Positions 30,064 to 37,689 of a stretch of DNA of 64,000 bases are shown in pieces. A program made the position numbers and the translations under genes. This DNA is from Bacteroidales bacterium. GTDB taxonomy: Bacteria; Bacteroidota; Bacteroidia; Bacteroidales; UBA10428. Under the pieces are notes generated by a model, which did no database searches, had not been told where the DNA came from, and was given only the letters and a program-made list of their open reading frames with translations. The stretch lies in contig JAFGIP010000067.1 in NCBI GenBank assembly GCA_016929525.1, forward strand, positions 1 to 64,000, read 5' to 3'. Position 1 is the stretch's first letter, and every line of letters starts with the position of its first letter.

Positions 30064-31212
30064 ATGAATATTTACACTAAAAAAGTACGCTGGAAGTTTT
30101 TTCTTTTACTGGGTGCAGTATTTATAGGTGTCGGATCATTGCTTTACACCAATATACTTATTGACAAACTGGAAAAAGAAGAAAGAAAGAAAGTTGAACT
30201 CTGGGCTAAAGCAACCAGTCTGATAATCAATAGTGATGTTAAAGATGAAAGTCTTGAATTTTTACTGAATGTAATTGAAAACAACGAAACAGTCCCTGTT
30301 ATTGTTGTTGATAATGATACAAACATTTTACAGTATAGAAATCTTGATACAGCAAGGGTTTCAAATCCGGTTTATCTGAAACGTAAGTTATATGAAATGA
30401 TGGAACAAACCACTCCAATTGAAATCCCTATTGTTAGGAATGAAAAACAATATCTTTATTACAGTCGTTCCACCATTTTATCTAAGCTGACTTATTATCC
30501 TTTCATTCAACTTGGAGTTATTCTTCTTTTTATTCTTGTAGCATATTTTGCATTCAGCTCATCACGAAAAGCTGAGCAAAACCAGGTTTGGGTTGGCCTT
30601 TCAAAAGAAACCGCACATCAGCTTGGTACTCCCATATCTTCGCTGATGGCCTGGAATGAGATGCTTAAGATTAATAAAGATGATCCATCGTTACTGCTTG
30701 AGCTCGAAAAAGATATTAAACGACTTAATAAGATAACCGAAAGATTCTCAAAAATCGGCTCTCAACCAAATTTAAAATCCGATAATCTGATCAATATTAT
30801 TAATAATGCTATACAATATCTAAAAACCAGATCATCAGACAGAATTCATTTTTCATTTAAATCTGTACTTAAAGAAGTTCTGGTTCCAATAAATGCATCA
30901 TTATTTGAATGGGTTGTTGAAAATGTTTGTAAGAATGCTATGGACGCAATTGAGGGAGAAGGTAATATAAACATTTTAATTTCTGAAGATGCACATCATG
31001 TTCAAATTGATATTACCGATGATGGGAAAGGTATACCGAAAACAAAACAAAAAACCATCTTTAAACCTGGTTTTACTACTAAAGAACGTGGCTGGGGTCT
31101 TGGATTATCTCTTACCAAAAGAATTATTGAAGAATATCATAAAGGCAGAATATTTGTTGCCGATTCAGAGTTGGGAAAAGGAACAACATTTCGCATTATA
31201 CTAAAGAAATAA
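30064..31212 (+). CDS. Sensor histidine kinase (HAMP-less)
   Basis: 382 residues. Helices at about 10-33 and 145-166 enclose a periplasmic sensor of about 110 residues. The phosphoacceptor is His185 in SKETAHQLGTPISSLMAW, a variant H-box seen in Bacteroidota kinases where HxxGTP replaces HELRTP. The ATPase has N-box VVENVCKNAMDA, G1 DDGKGIP, F-box KPGFTT and G2 GWGLGLSL. There is no adjacent response regulator. It is 18 bp upstream of rnpA and may be cotranscribed. Confidence 0.93.
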   Translation: MNIYTKKVRWKFFLLLGAVFIGVGSLLYTNILIDKLEKEERKKVELWAKATSLIINSDVKDESLEFLLNVIENNETVPVIVVDNDTNILQYRNLDTARVSNPVYLKRKLYEMMEQTTPIEIPIVRNEKQYLYYSRSTILSKLTYYPFIQLGVILLFILVAYFAFSSSRKAEQNQVWVGLSKETAHQLGTPISSLMAWNEMLKINKDDPSLLLELEKDIKRLNKITERFSKIGSQPNLKSDNLINIINNAIQYLKTRSSDRIHFSFKSVLKEVLVPINASLFEWVVENVCKNAMDAIEGEGNINILISEDAHHVQIDITDDGKGIPKTKQKTIFKPGFTTKERGWGLGLSLTKRIIEEYHKGRIFVADSELGKGTTFRIILKK

Positions 31213-31230
31213 ATACGAGTTGTTGCCATA

Positions 31231-31623
31231 ATGCATGCTGAAAAAATTTCATATTGTTTTCGAAAACAGGAACATCTGTGTTCTAAAAAACAGATCGATC
31301 TGTTGTTTTCAAAAGCTAAATCATTTAATTCAGGATGTCTGCGTGTATTGTTCATTACCGGTAATGATAACATGTCCTTTCCGATCCAGGTTCTTTTTTC
31401 CGTATCAAAGAAGCGATTTAGCAGAGCTGTTGACCGGAATCGCATTAAACGAAAAATGAGAGAAGCTTACAGGCTTAATAAAGCAGAGTTGTATAATATT
31501 TTTAAAGAAAAAAGACTTTTTATACAGGTTGGATTCTTATATGTTTCAGATGAAATCAACTCATATAAGATAATAGAAAGAGATATGATAAAAGCACTTG
31601 GAAAGATAATATCATTTTTCTAA
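31231..31623 (+). CDS. rnpA: Ribonuclease P protein component
   Basis: 130 residues. The core VLFSVSKKRFSRAVDRNRIKRKMREAYR contains the RNR box (RAVDRNRIKRKMREA) that binds RNase P RNA, and FSKAKSF matches the N-terminal conserved element. It processes the 5' ends of tRNAs together with RnpB RNA. Unlike the usual rpmH-rnpA-yidD arrangement, it follows a histidine kinase, and a tRNA gene on the opposite strand comes next. Confidence 0.9.
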   Translation: MHAEKISYCFRKQEHLCSKKQIDLLFSKAKSFNSGCLRVLFITGNDNMSFPIQVLFSVSKKRFSRAVDRNRIKRKMREAYRLNKAELYNIFKEKRLFIQVGFLYVSDEINSYKIIERDMIKALGKIISFF

Positions 31624-31655
31624 AAATTCTGATCAATATCACCTTCTTTCAAATA

Positions 31656-31682
31656 AAAACCCCATAAAATAATCGGGGTTTC
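31656..31682 (-). terminator. Rho-independent terminator of tRNA-Gln
   Basis: AAACCCC (31657-31663) and GGGGTTT (31675-31681) pair around an AT loop. Read on the minus strand the hairpin is followed by a run of T (TTTTTATTT), placing it 5 bp past the tRNA-Gln 3' end. It can also slow plus-strand transcription from rnpA, although that side lacks a U-tract. Confidence 0.8.
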
Positions 31683-31686
31683 ATAG

Positions 31687-31757
31687 CTGTCCCGCCAAGA
31701 TTCGAACTTGGACAGGCAGAACCAAAATCTGCAGTGCTACCATTACACCACGGGACA
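31687..31757 (-). tRNA. tRNA-Gln (anticodon TTG)
   Basis: 71-nt cloverleaf on the minus strand. Acceptor TGTCCCG pairs with CGGGACA, the D-arm is GTGT/GCAC, and the anticodon stem GCAGA/TCTGC holds loop TTTTGGT with anticodon TTG. The T-arm CCAAG-TTCGAAT-CTTGG is perfect. Discriminator base is G and CCA is not encoded. The U1-A72 pair is typical of glutamine tRNA. Confidence 0.95.
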
Positions 31758-31848
31758 AAATTTAAGGCTGCAAAGATACTATAATTATCTTTTTAACAAA
31801 GATGGCGATAATGAATTTCAATACCGGATAATAACCAGATCTGTTCTT

Positions 31849-33351
31849 TCAATTAGCTAAATACGCTACTGAATTCCCTGTTACTTCTCTTAACTTATCA
31901 GATAAAACCAAACGTTGTTTATCGGGTATGAAAATGGTTACAAATAGCTGAGGAATTTTCCATATTTCTTTTTCGTTAATTACAAAATATTCGCTGAGCA
32001 GTATAGAAGAATCTGTAGCACTCCAATTGTAGAATAATTCATCATTATCAGGGGGAAACAAAAATGATTCTTCAATTAATATACAGGAATAATGATCGTT
32101 AGTATACTTTATTTTAATTGAAGGTTGTAGATAACAATTATCAGCAAAGTCATTATGAATAATGGTTTTGCCAAATATATTATATCTGTCCGTATTTTCT
32201 GATAAGTACATTTCATCATAAAAGTCGATATACAGGGTTTTATCTATTGAAGTTTTTAATCTTTCCTTTGGCAGATAATCTTCTCTGTTTGAAAGAAGGT
32301 CTTCGCGTGATAAAAATGCAACGATTACATAGACGAGTGCAAGTGCCCAAATTGTCCATGTAAATGCCGACAGGGTATTGTTATGTCCTTTTACATTGAA
32401 GATCAGTTTTATGATGCCAACCAGAATCGCTATTACAGGTATTAAAATTGTTATGGTCAGCGCAAAACTAAACAAGGTAAAGTTCTCGATCAGCGGAAGC
32501 AGGTTTTCCTTTATATTCAGATCTGGTATATGGAATGGCCTGAAAATGCCATGTGTCGGAAATTTCGTAATTATCCCGGTAAGAAAAGTTATCCCAAATA
32601 CTATTACTCCTATTCCAATAATGATCAGAACTACCTTCAAAAAGACAATAAGTATTTCACCCAGAGTTGAAAATGCATCTGAGACTGATTGTTGTGTTCT
32701 CTTATAGGATTCAGATTTTGAAAATTTATTGAACTTGTCCTTAACTTTACCGAATTCATTTTTAACAGAATTCTGTATATTTTCAACATTCACCGGTCGG
32801 CCTTTCATCTGCAGTTTCTGTGCTGTAGTGCGCGCTCCGGGCACAACTACCCACAGTATAATATATATTAGCAATCCGAATGCTTCGAAGAAAAACAATA
32901 ACACAAATGTGAGCCTTATCCATACAGGATCGATATTGAAATATGCTCCCAGTCCACTGCATACACCACCTATAAGGTTATTATCAATGTCGCGATATAA
33001 TCTGCGATGTTCTTTATTGAAAGATTCTCTTGAACTGTCAGATTCAGCTTTCTCAGGTTCTGGGGCCTCCTCTTCATCTCTTGAATCCCGTACAAAATCA
33101 TCGACAGTACCCATTAAAGCAATTACTTCCTCGATATCCCTGAGTGTAACAACTTCTTTTTTACTATCCAGTTTTTCTGACAGAACATCGGCTATGCGTT
33201 GCTCAATATCCTGTAATATTTCTTCTACGCTGTCACCTGTATTTCTGAAGTAATTCTTTAAAGAATCAAGATAATCTTTCAGTTTATCATATGCATCAGC
33301 GTCAAGATCGAACAATCTTTGACTTAAATTTATTTTAACTGTTTGTTTCAT
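31849..33351 (-). CDS. PspC domain membrane protein with extended C-terminus
   Basis: 500 residues. Residues about 1-90 form a helical region shared with the PspC protein upstream (LKDYLDSLKNYFRN, ILQDIEQRIADVL). A PspC domain lies at about 112-172: RLYRDIDNNLIGGVCSGLGAYFNIDP and LLIYIILWVVVPGA. Further helices occur near 235-262, 285-310 and 322-350. The C-terminal 130 residues look like a soluble beta-rich, probably periplasmic, domain (YIDFYDEMYLS, SCILIEESFLFPP). It probably senses or responds to envelope stress, and is the last gene of the PadR-controlled operon. Confidence 0.85.
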   Translation of the reverse strand: MKQTVKINLSQRLFDLDADAYDKLKDYLDSLKNYFRNTGDSVEEILQDIEQRIADVLSEKLDSKKEVVTLRDIEEVIALMGTVDDFVRDSRDEEEAPEPEKAESDSSRESFNKEHRRLYRDIDNNLIGGVCSGLGAYFNIDPVWIRLTFVLLFFFEAFGLLIYIILWVVVPGARTTAQKLQMKGRPVNVENIQNSVKNEFGKVKDKFNKFSKSESYKRTQQSVSDAFSTLGEILIVFLKVVLIIIGIGVIVFGITFLTGIITKFPTHGIFRPFHIPDLNIKENLLPLIENFTLFSFALTITILIPVIAILVGIIKLIFNVKGHNNTLSAFTWTIWALALVYVIVAFLSREDLLSNREDYLPKERLKTSIDKTLYIDFYDEMYLSENTDRYNIFGKTIIHNDFADNCYLQPSIKIKYTNDHYSCILIEESFLFPPDNDELFYNWSATDSSILLSEYFVINEKEIWKIPQLFVTIFIPDKQRLVLSDKLREVTGNSVAYLAN

Positions 33352-33482
33352 ATTTTCTTGTATTCCTCTAAATAAATAATTTCTTCAAATTAATTTTGCT
33401 GCCTTCTTAATAATATATTAATTCCGGAATAATAGAATATTGGAAAATATTAACTCTAATATTCCATCCTTCCCAGAACCAG

Positions 33483-33824
33483 TTAACTACTTTCATTTTT
33501 CATCAACTTAATCGTTTCAATCGTACCAACCAGTTCGTTCCACGATGCGTCCAGTTCTTTCAAAAACTCTTTCCCATTGTCGGTCAGGGCGTAATATTTC
33601 CTGGGAGGTCCCTGAGTCGATTCTTCCCATCGATAGCTAAGTAATCCTGCATTTTTTTGACGGGTTAACAAAGGGTACAGGGTTCCTTCAACTACTATCA
33701 ATTCTGATTCTTTCAGCTGCTTAATTATATCTGATGCGTAAGCATCTCCTTTTTCCAGTATTAATAGAATGCAATACTCAAGAATACCTTTTCGCATTTG
33801 TGCCTTCGCGTTTTCTGCCTTCAT
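33483..33824 (-). CDS. PadR-family transcriptional regulator
   Basis: 113 residues. A winged helix is visible with LRKGILEYCILLILEKGDAYASDI as the first helices, GTLYPLLTRQKNAGLLSYRW as the recognition helix/wing start and GPPRKYYALTDNG as the wing. The short C-terminal helix is the dimerisation arm. PadR proteins repress at inverted repeats, and a perfect 8+8 bp repeat lies in the promoter of this operon (34732-34752). It is the third gene of the operon and likely controls it. Confidence 0.9.
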   Translation of the reverse strand: MKAENAKAQMRKGILEYCILLILEKGDAYASDIIKQLKESELIVVEGTLYPLLTRQKNAGLLSYRWEESTQGPPRKYYALTDNGKEFLKELDASWNELVGTIETIKLMKNESS

Positions 33825-33832
33825 AATCCCAA

Positions 33833-34426
33833 TTATTTTTTACTGAAACTCCTTTTTACATTTTCAAATTCATTCACAAAAAAATCACGAATGCTGGACA
33901 GATTAACAGGTTCACCGCGCATTTCAAGTTTTTGAGCAACTGTATTTGCTTCCGGCATTACAATCCACAAAATCAGGTAAATTAGCACTCCTGCCATCCC
34001 AAATATTGCCAATAAAATAAAAATAATTCTTACGATGGTAGGATCAACTCTCCAGTATGCTGCCAATCCACTGCATACACCACCAATAATCCTGTTATCA
34101 GTGTCACGATACATTCTTTTACCGGGTTTTTTCCTGTATGTATATTCCTGGTCCGCCCCGGAGTTTCCGGATATATCTCCGGGTTGTCCCATTATTACGA
34201 TAATTTCTTCGACGTCTTTAACAGTAACAACTTGTTTTGTTGTTCCCATTCTCTCATTTAGTAGTTCAGAAATCCTCGACTCTATGTCGTTGTAAATCTC
34301 ATCATTCGTATCGATATTTTTTAGTTCGTTTTTAATGCTTTCAAGATATTTCTTTAAAACATCAAATGCGTCATCGTCTATATGATAGACCATGCCTCCC
34401 AAATTAACTGTCATTGTCTTTTTCAT
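33833..34426 (-). CDS. PspC domain protein
   Basis: 197 residues. An N-terminal helical region (KKYLESIKNELKNID, IESRISELLNERMG) resembles that of the 500-residue paralogue downstream. The PspC domain (about 105-165) carries RMYRDTDNRIIGGVCSGLAAYWRVDP and a helix pair ending in LIYLILWIVMPEA. The C-terminus VNEFENVKRSFSKK is amphipathic. PspC-type proteins take part in phage-shock/envelope-stress responses. It overlaps neither neighbour: 12 bp after the 82-residue gene, 9 bp before padR. Confidence 0.9.
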   Translation of the reverse strand: MKKTMTVNLGGMVYHIDDDAFDVLKKYLESIKNELKNIDTNDEIYNDIESRISELLNERMGTTKQVVTVKDVEEIIVIMGQPGDISGNSGADQEYTYRKKPGKRMYRDTDNRIIGGVCSGLAAYWRVDPTIVRIIFILLAIFGMAGVLIYLILWIVMPEANTVAQKLEMRGEPVNLSSIRDFFVNEFENVKRSFSKK

Positions 34427-34437
34427 ATGTTTTGGTT

Positions 34438-34686
34438 TTAATAACTAAATGGTGCTATTTTATCCATCAGTCCTGTTTTACCTTCATTCATGTTAGTGCA
34501 AGTAATGGTGTCTTCTCCATAAGCAATGTCTGTATCACTTTCTGATTCATTTTGAACTGAATCAGTAATCTTTGATATGAACGAATACCTATCAGAAGAG
34601 AAGTTATGCTCACTCTTTATAGAAATAAAAATTCCGCTGATTGCTAAAATCAGTAGTATAAGTAATACTTTTCCAATAACTTGCAT
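34438..34686 (-). CDS. Hypothetical small membrane-anchored protein of the PspC operon
   Basis: 82 residues: a strong N-terminal helix (VLLILLILAISGIFIS, about 7-24) followed by a polar, acidic tail (ESESDTDIAYGEDTITC). It may be a membrane anchor with a periplasmic tail, or a signal-peptide-containing secreted peptide. It is the first gene of the PadR operon, with a full promoter 24 bp before it, which supports it being real. No family recognised. Confidence 0.6.
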   Translation of the reverse strand: MQVIGKVLLILLILAISGIFISIKSEHNFSSDRYSFISKITDSVQNESESDTDIAYGEDTITCTNMNEGKTGLMDKIAPFSY

Positions 34687-34710
34687 AGCATATTGTTTAA
34701 TTTTACATTA

Positions 34711-34742
34711 CAAAGATATATATTTTTTATGGTACTATGCAA
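34711..34742 (-). promoter_or_regulatory. Promoter of the PspC-PadR operon
   Basis: On the minus strand, -7 TATCTTTG (34711-34718) is an exact TAnnTTTG match, and -33 TTG (34740-34742) lies 21 bp upstream, the usual Bacteroidota spacing. The -33 box lies inside the palindromic operator, so repressor binding would block it. Confidence 0.6.
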
Positions 34743-34752
34743 TACATAGTAC
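34732..34752. promoter_or_regulatory. PadR-type operator, perfect inverted repeat
   Basis: GTACTATG and CATAGTAC, 8-bp arms around CAATA, form a perfect inverted repeat in the promoter of the operon that encodes a PadR repressor. The layout (arms with inner ATG/CAT, short AT spacer) matches sites known for this family. It also lies in the divergent spacer of the DUF2797 gene, which could be co-regulated. Confidence 0.65.
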
Positions 34753-34777
34753 TGTATTTTTACATAAATTTTATTTC

Positions 34778-35563
34778 ATGGTTGGTAATTTATTGAAAAT
34801 GAAATCTGTAAGGGAATCCCCCGTTAGTTATTTTCTACCAATTGGTGAAGAAGAAGTGCTGATGAATGAATTATTAAATAAAAAAATCAGGATTAAATTC
34901 AAACTGCAGATCAATTGTATTAAATGCGGGAGAAAAACAAATAAATCATTTGCCCAGGGATTTTGCTATCCGTGCTTTATAAGTGCCCCGGAAACGGAAG
35001 AATGTGTTCTTCGTCCCGACCTTTGTAAAGCCCACAAAGGAATAGCATGTGATATGGAATTTGCTGCCACACACTGCCTGATCGATCACTTTGTATATAT
35101 AGCATATACCGGTAGCATAAAAGTTGGAGTAACACGCCATACCCAGATTCCTACCAGATGGATCGACCAGGGTGCAACAGCGGCCATTACCATTGTACGT
35201 ACACCAAACCGATACACTGCAGGACTCATAGAAGTTGCTCTTAAAAAGATTATGGCAGACAAAACAAACTGGAGAAATATGCTGAAGGATATATCCGATA
35301 TCGATCTTAGCGATGAAAAATTAAAAGCCCAAAAGTATCTTGGCAAAGAGCACAAAGAGTTTTGCATAGAAAACAGTGAGACGGAATATATTAATTATCC
35401 TGTTCTTAAAATACCCGATAAAGTAAAAAGCATTAGTCTTGATAAAACCCCGGTTGTTGAAGGGATTCTAACCGGTATCAAAGGCCAGTACCTGATATTT
35501 GAAAATGGGGAAGTTCTTAATATACGCAAACATGGGGGATATTTAGTGGAGTTATCCTTTTAG
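34778..35563 (+). CDS. DUF2797 domain protein
   Basis: 261 residues from the ATG at 34778; the frame is open 67 codons further up but that stretch overlaps the divergent promoter and operator, so it is rejected. It has two cysteine clusters: CIKCGRKTNKSFAQGFCYPC (about 46-65) and a later pair CVLRPDLC, suggesting zinc binding. YTGSIKVGVTRHTQIPTRWIDQGA in the middle is the conserved DUF2797 core, which resembles GIY-YIG-like endonuclease proteins. Function not established. Cytoplasmic. Confidence 0.8.
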   Translation: MVGNLLKMKSVRESPVSYFLPIGEEEVLMNELLNKKIRIKFKLQINCIKCGRKTNKSFAQGFCYPCFISAPETEECVLRPDLCKAHKGIACDMEFAATHCLIDHFVYIAYTGSIKVGVTRHTQIPTRWIDQGATAAITIVRTPNRYTAGLIEVALKKIMADKTNWRNMLKDISDIDLSDEKLKAQKYLGKEHKEFCIENSETEYINYPVLKIPDKVKSISLDKTPVVEGILTGIKGQYLIFENGEVLNIRKHGGYLVELSF

Positions 35564-35592
35564 CTGAATTTTTAAACCTTTAATTCTTCTGG

Positions 35593-35613
35593 ATTCCGGA
35601 TCAGGTCCGGAAT
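35593..35613. repeat. Perfect palindrome between convergent genes, REP-like
   Basis: ATTCCGGA-TCAGG-TCCGGAAT: 8-bp perfect arms with a 5-nt loop, preceded by CTGG. Sequences of this type (ATTCCGG, purine-rich loop, CCGGAAT) recur in many bacterial genomes as dispersed palindromes. It sits midway between the convergent stops at 35563 and 35623 and may act as a bidirectional terminator. Confidence 0.55.
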
Positions 35614-35622
35614 GATATAAGC

Positions 35623-36264
35623 TTAAGGTAAAGTAATCGGATAGTATGCCCACCCCCTGAAAGTTTCACCATAAGGTACAACTATAACCTGGTAATGAAC
35701 ATCCATAGGATAATACCCATCTATATTCTCAATATTATCTCCATAACCCCACCTGTTATCAATAATATGAAAGTTCTCATCCCATATAACTACCAGTAAA
35801 CGCGTTATTCGCTCTGTCCAGTCTATCGGATCGTATTCTTGACAATCAGGTTCCCAAAAAGTCTCAATTGTCTGAGATGCCTGGTATACGCCTGGTTCTG
35901 TTATTTGAATTAAACTATTATCAGCAAACTTTTCCTTAAATGGATGCCCGTTGCAACCTTCTTCCCACTGGAAGCCCATCTGGTAATAAATTATTCTATT
36001 ATCGGGTTTTGTAAGAACAGATACTCTGAAAAATACTTCCCCGTCCTTATAATTAATGGGTTGTTCCCAGTCTGAAGGGGCATATTCAGGAAGTGAAAAA
36101 ATAGAAAATCCCATTCGCCTGTTATCATCATCAGAGTTTTCGTGCGTAAAAGCTTCATTGATGAGCACCAGTTCATGGTTAGATGTACCGCTATGATTAT
36201 CAGATTTATCGCATGAAGTAATGAATAAAACGATAAGAAGTAATATAATAAAATGGATTTTCAT
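35623..36264 (-). CDS. Hypothetical lipoprotein
   Basis: 213 residues. Signal peptide with lipobox FITSC (Cys18) marks it as a lipoprotein; the residue after Cys is Asp, which in E. coli would keep it in the inner membrane, though that rule is uncertain here. The mature protein is acidic and aromatic-rich (YYQMGFQWEEGC, YYPMDVHYQVIVVPYGETF) with no recognised domain and two further cysteines (GCNGHP, PDCQEYD). Expression context: 32 bp after prsW on the same strand. Confidence 0.7.
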   Translation of the reverse strand: MKIHFIILLLIVLFITSCDKSDNHSGTSNHELVLINEAFTHENSDDDNRRMGFSIFSLPEYAPSDWEQPINYKDGEVFFRVSVLTKPDNRIIYYQMGFQWEEGCNGHPFKEKFADNSLIQITEPGVYQASQTIETFWEPDCQEYDPIDWTERITRLLVVIWDENFHIIDNRWGYGDNIENIDGYYPMDVHYQVIVVPYGETFRGWAYYPITLP

Positions 36265-36296
36265 AATTATAAAACATTTTTCTCAAGGTTGATTTT

Positions 36297-36959
36297 TTAT
36301 CTGAATATCGATCTGTCAGAAAGATTCTTCATTCTCTTTAGCCCATCGATATAAAGAAAAATCACAAAAGGGATAAAACCAAGTAATAGTATTTTATGGC
36401 CTGACATCAGAATAAAGTCGAAAACACCGTGCAGCAGTATAGGATAAAGAAAAGACCGGATCAATAATAAATTACGTTGCGAAGGATAAAACTTCGCAAG
36501 TCCGAAATAGTAGCCCATAGCTATACCAAAAATCGCATGCCCGGGAACAGAGACCACAGCACGTATATAACCTGTATTCATTCCCAGATTAAAGACATAC
36601 ATGATATTTTCAACAGCCGCAAAACCAAGTGATATAAAAACTGCATATACAATACCATCAAATTTTTTGTTAAAGTTTTTATTCTGCCATATAAGTATTA
36701 TAAAGACAAGGTACTTAAACACTTCCTCGGTAAATGCTGCTACCAGGAATGCTGTATAAAAAGCATCTCCTATCTGACTTAAAGGGGGTTTAACTGATGT
36801 GAAATATCTTTCTACGAATATTACCGGGACCGTGATTATACATCCGGCAATTAATGCTTTTATTAATAATCTTATCGGTTCCTTTTCGTATTTATCTCTG
36901 AAATATACATATAAGGCAATTATTACAACGGGGGCCAGGGCTACTAAAATTAAATTCAT
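36297..36959 (-). CDS. prsW: PrsW-family intramembrane protease
   Basis: 220 residues with about eight membrane helices. Conserved elements are EEVFK (Glu78, Glu79, Lys82), GFAAVENIMY (Glu117, Asn118), VPGHAIFG (His141) and HGVFDF (His177, Asp181), the metal/catalytic set of PrsW and related CAAX-like proteases. PrsW cleaves the anti-sigma factor RsiW in Bacillus; here no anti-sigma gene lies next to it, so its substrate is unknown. Start at the ATG at 36959. Confidence 0.88.
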   Translation of the reverse strand: MNLILVALAPVVIIALYVYFRDKYEKEPIRLLIKALIAGCIITVPVIFVERYFTSVKPPLSQIGDAFYTAFLVAAFTEEVFKYLVFIILIWQNKNFNKKFDGIVYAVFISLGFAAVENIMYVFNLGMNTGYIRAVVSVPGHAIFGIAMGYYFGLAKFYPSQRNLLLIRSFLYPILLHGVFDFILMSGHKILLLGFIPFVIFLYIDGLKRMKNLSDRSIFR

Positions 36960-37025
36960 GTCACTTTTTCTTCAGGTTTATATACCCTCAGTGTATTACT
37001 AATAAATAAACATACGTAAATCTAA

Positions 37026-37033
37026 TATATTTG
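37026..37033 (+). promoter_or_regulatory. -7 box TATATTTG before the methyltransferase gene
   Basis: Exact TAnnTTTG match on the plus strand about 93 bp before the ATG at 37126, followed by C. No TTG -33 box is evident upstream. Confidence 0.3.
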
Positions 37034-37125
37034 CATTTACCCTGTAAAATATATACTGACGGGAAATGTATATTAGTAAAATCTAACCTGCAAAATACAA
37101 AAATAATTAACGTTAAATATTAAAA

Positions 37126-37644
37126 ATGGCAATCTGTAGTAAATGCCGTAAACGGCTGATATTTTGGATAATTCTTACTGCATTAAGTTTATGTATCAGC
37201 TTATTTCTGGATTTATATTTTTTTAAAACGCAAAGTTTCCCTTTGTATATTCGGTTAACAGGCCTGGCAGGAATATATTTTGCCCATTTACTGTTAAAAA
37301 AAACCGGGCAGTTACTAAGGCTTTTTGGTGAGTGTGAACTTTGGGGATGGTCAACAAAATTAATTGTTAAAAGTGTTTATAAATGTGTCAGACATCCTCA
37401 TCATCTTGGTGTTGGTATGTTTATGACATCTTTAGGTTTACTGATAGGATATCCCTTTACTTTAATCATAATTTCAGCCAGTCAATGGCTATGGGTCTTC
37501 CTGTTTGTAATTTTTATAGAAGAAAAAGAATGTCTTGATAAATTCGGAGATGAATACAGGGAATATAAAAAGGCTGTCCCTATGTTTTTTGGTAACCCTC
37601 TCTGTATTATAAATGAGCTTTTTAAAAAGTTAAATTCTGTTTAA
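37126..37644 (+). CDS. Isoprenylcysteine carboxyl methyltransferase-like membrane protein
   Basis: 172 residues. Helices are seen at about 11-28, 42-58 and 98-130. The C-terminal part has CVRHPHHLGVGM and EEKECLDKFGDEYREYKKAVPMF, where Arg-His-Pro and the Glu/Asp-Tyr segments are the SAM and substrate motifs of the ICMT/PEMT family. Bacterial members methylate varied membrane-associated substrates; the substrate here is unknown. N-terminal CSKCRKR is a small CxxC. Confidence 0.82.
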   Translation: MAICSKCRKRLIFWIILTALSLCISLFLDLYFFKTQSFPLYIRLTGLAGIYFAHLLLKKTGQLLRLFGECELWGWSTKLIVKSVYKCVRHPHHLGVGMFMTSLGLLIGYPFTLIIISASQWLWVFLFVIFIEEKECLDKFGDEYREYKKAVPMFFGNPLCIINELFKKLNSV

Positions 37645-37689
37645 TCTCCGTTAAAAAATATAATAGCGCCAAAAAGCAGAAAGGGCTGA

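Noticed and set aside
34577-34777. Upstream extension of the DUF2797 gene
   Set aside because: It would run through the divergent PspC-PadR promoter and operator and lacks family similarity; the ATG at 34778 starts the conserved part.
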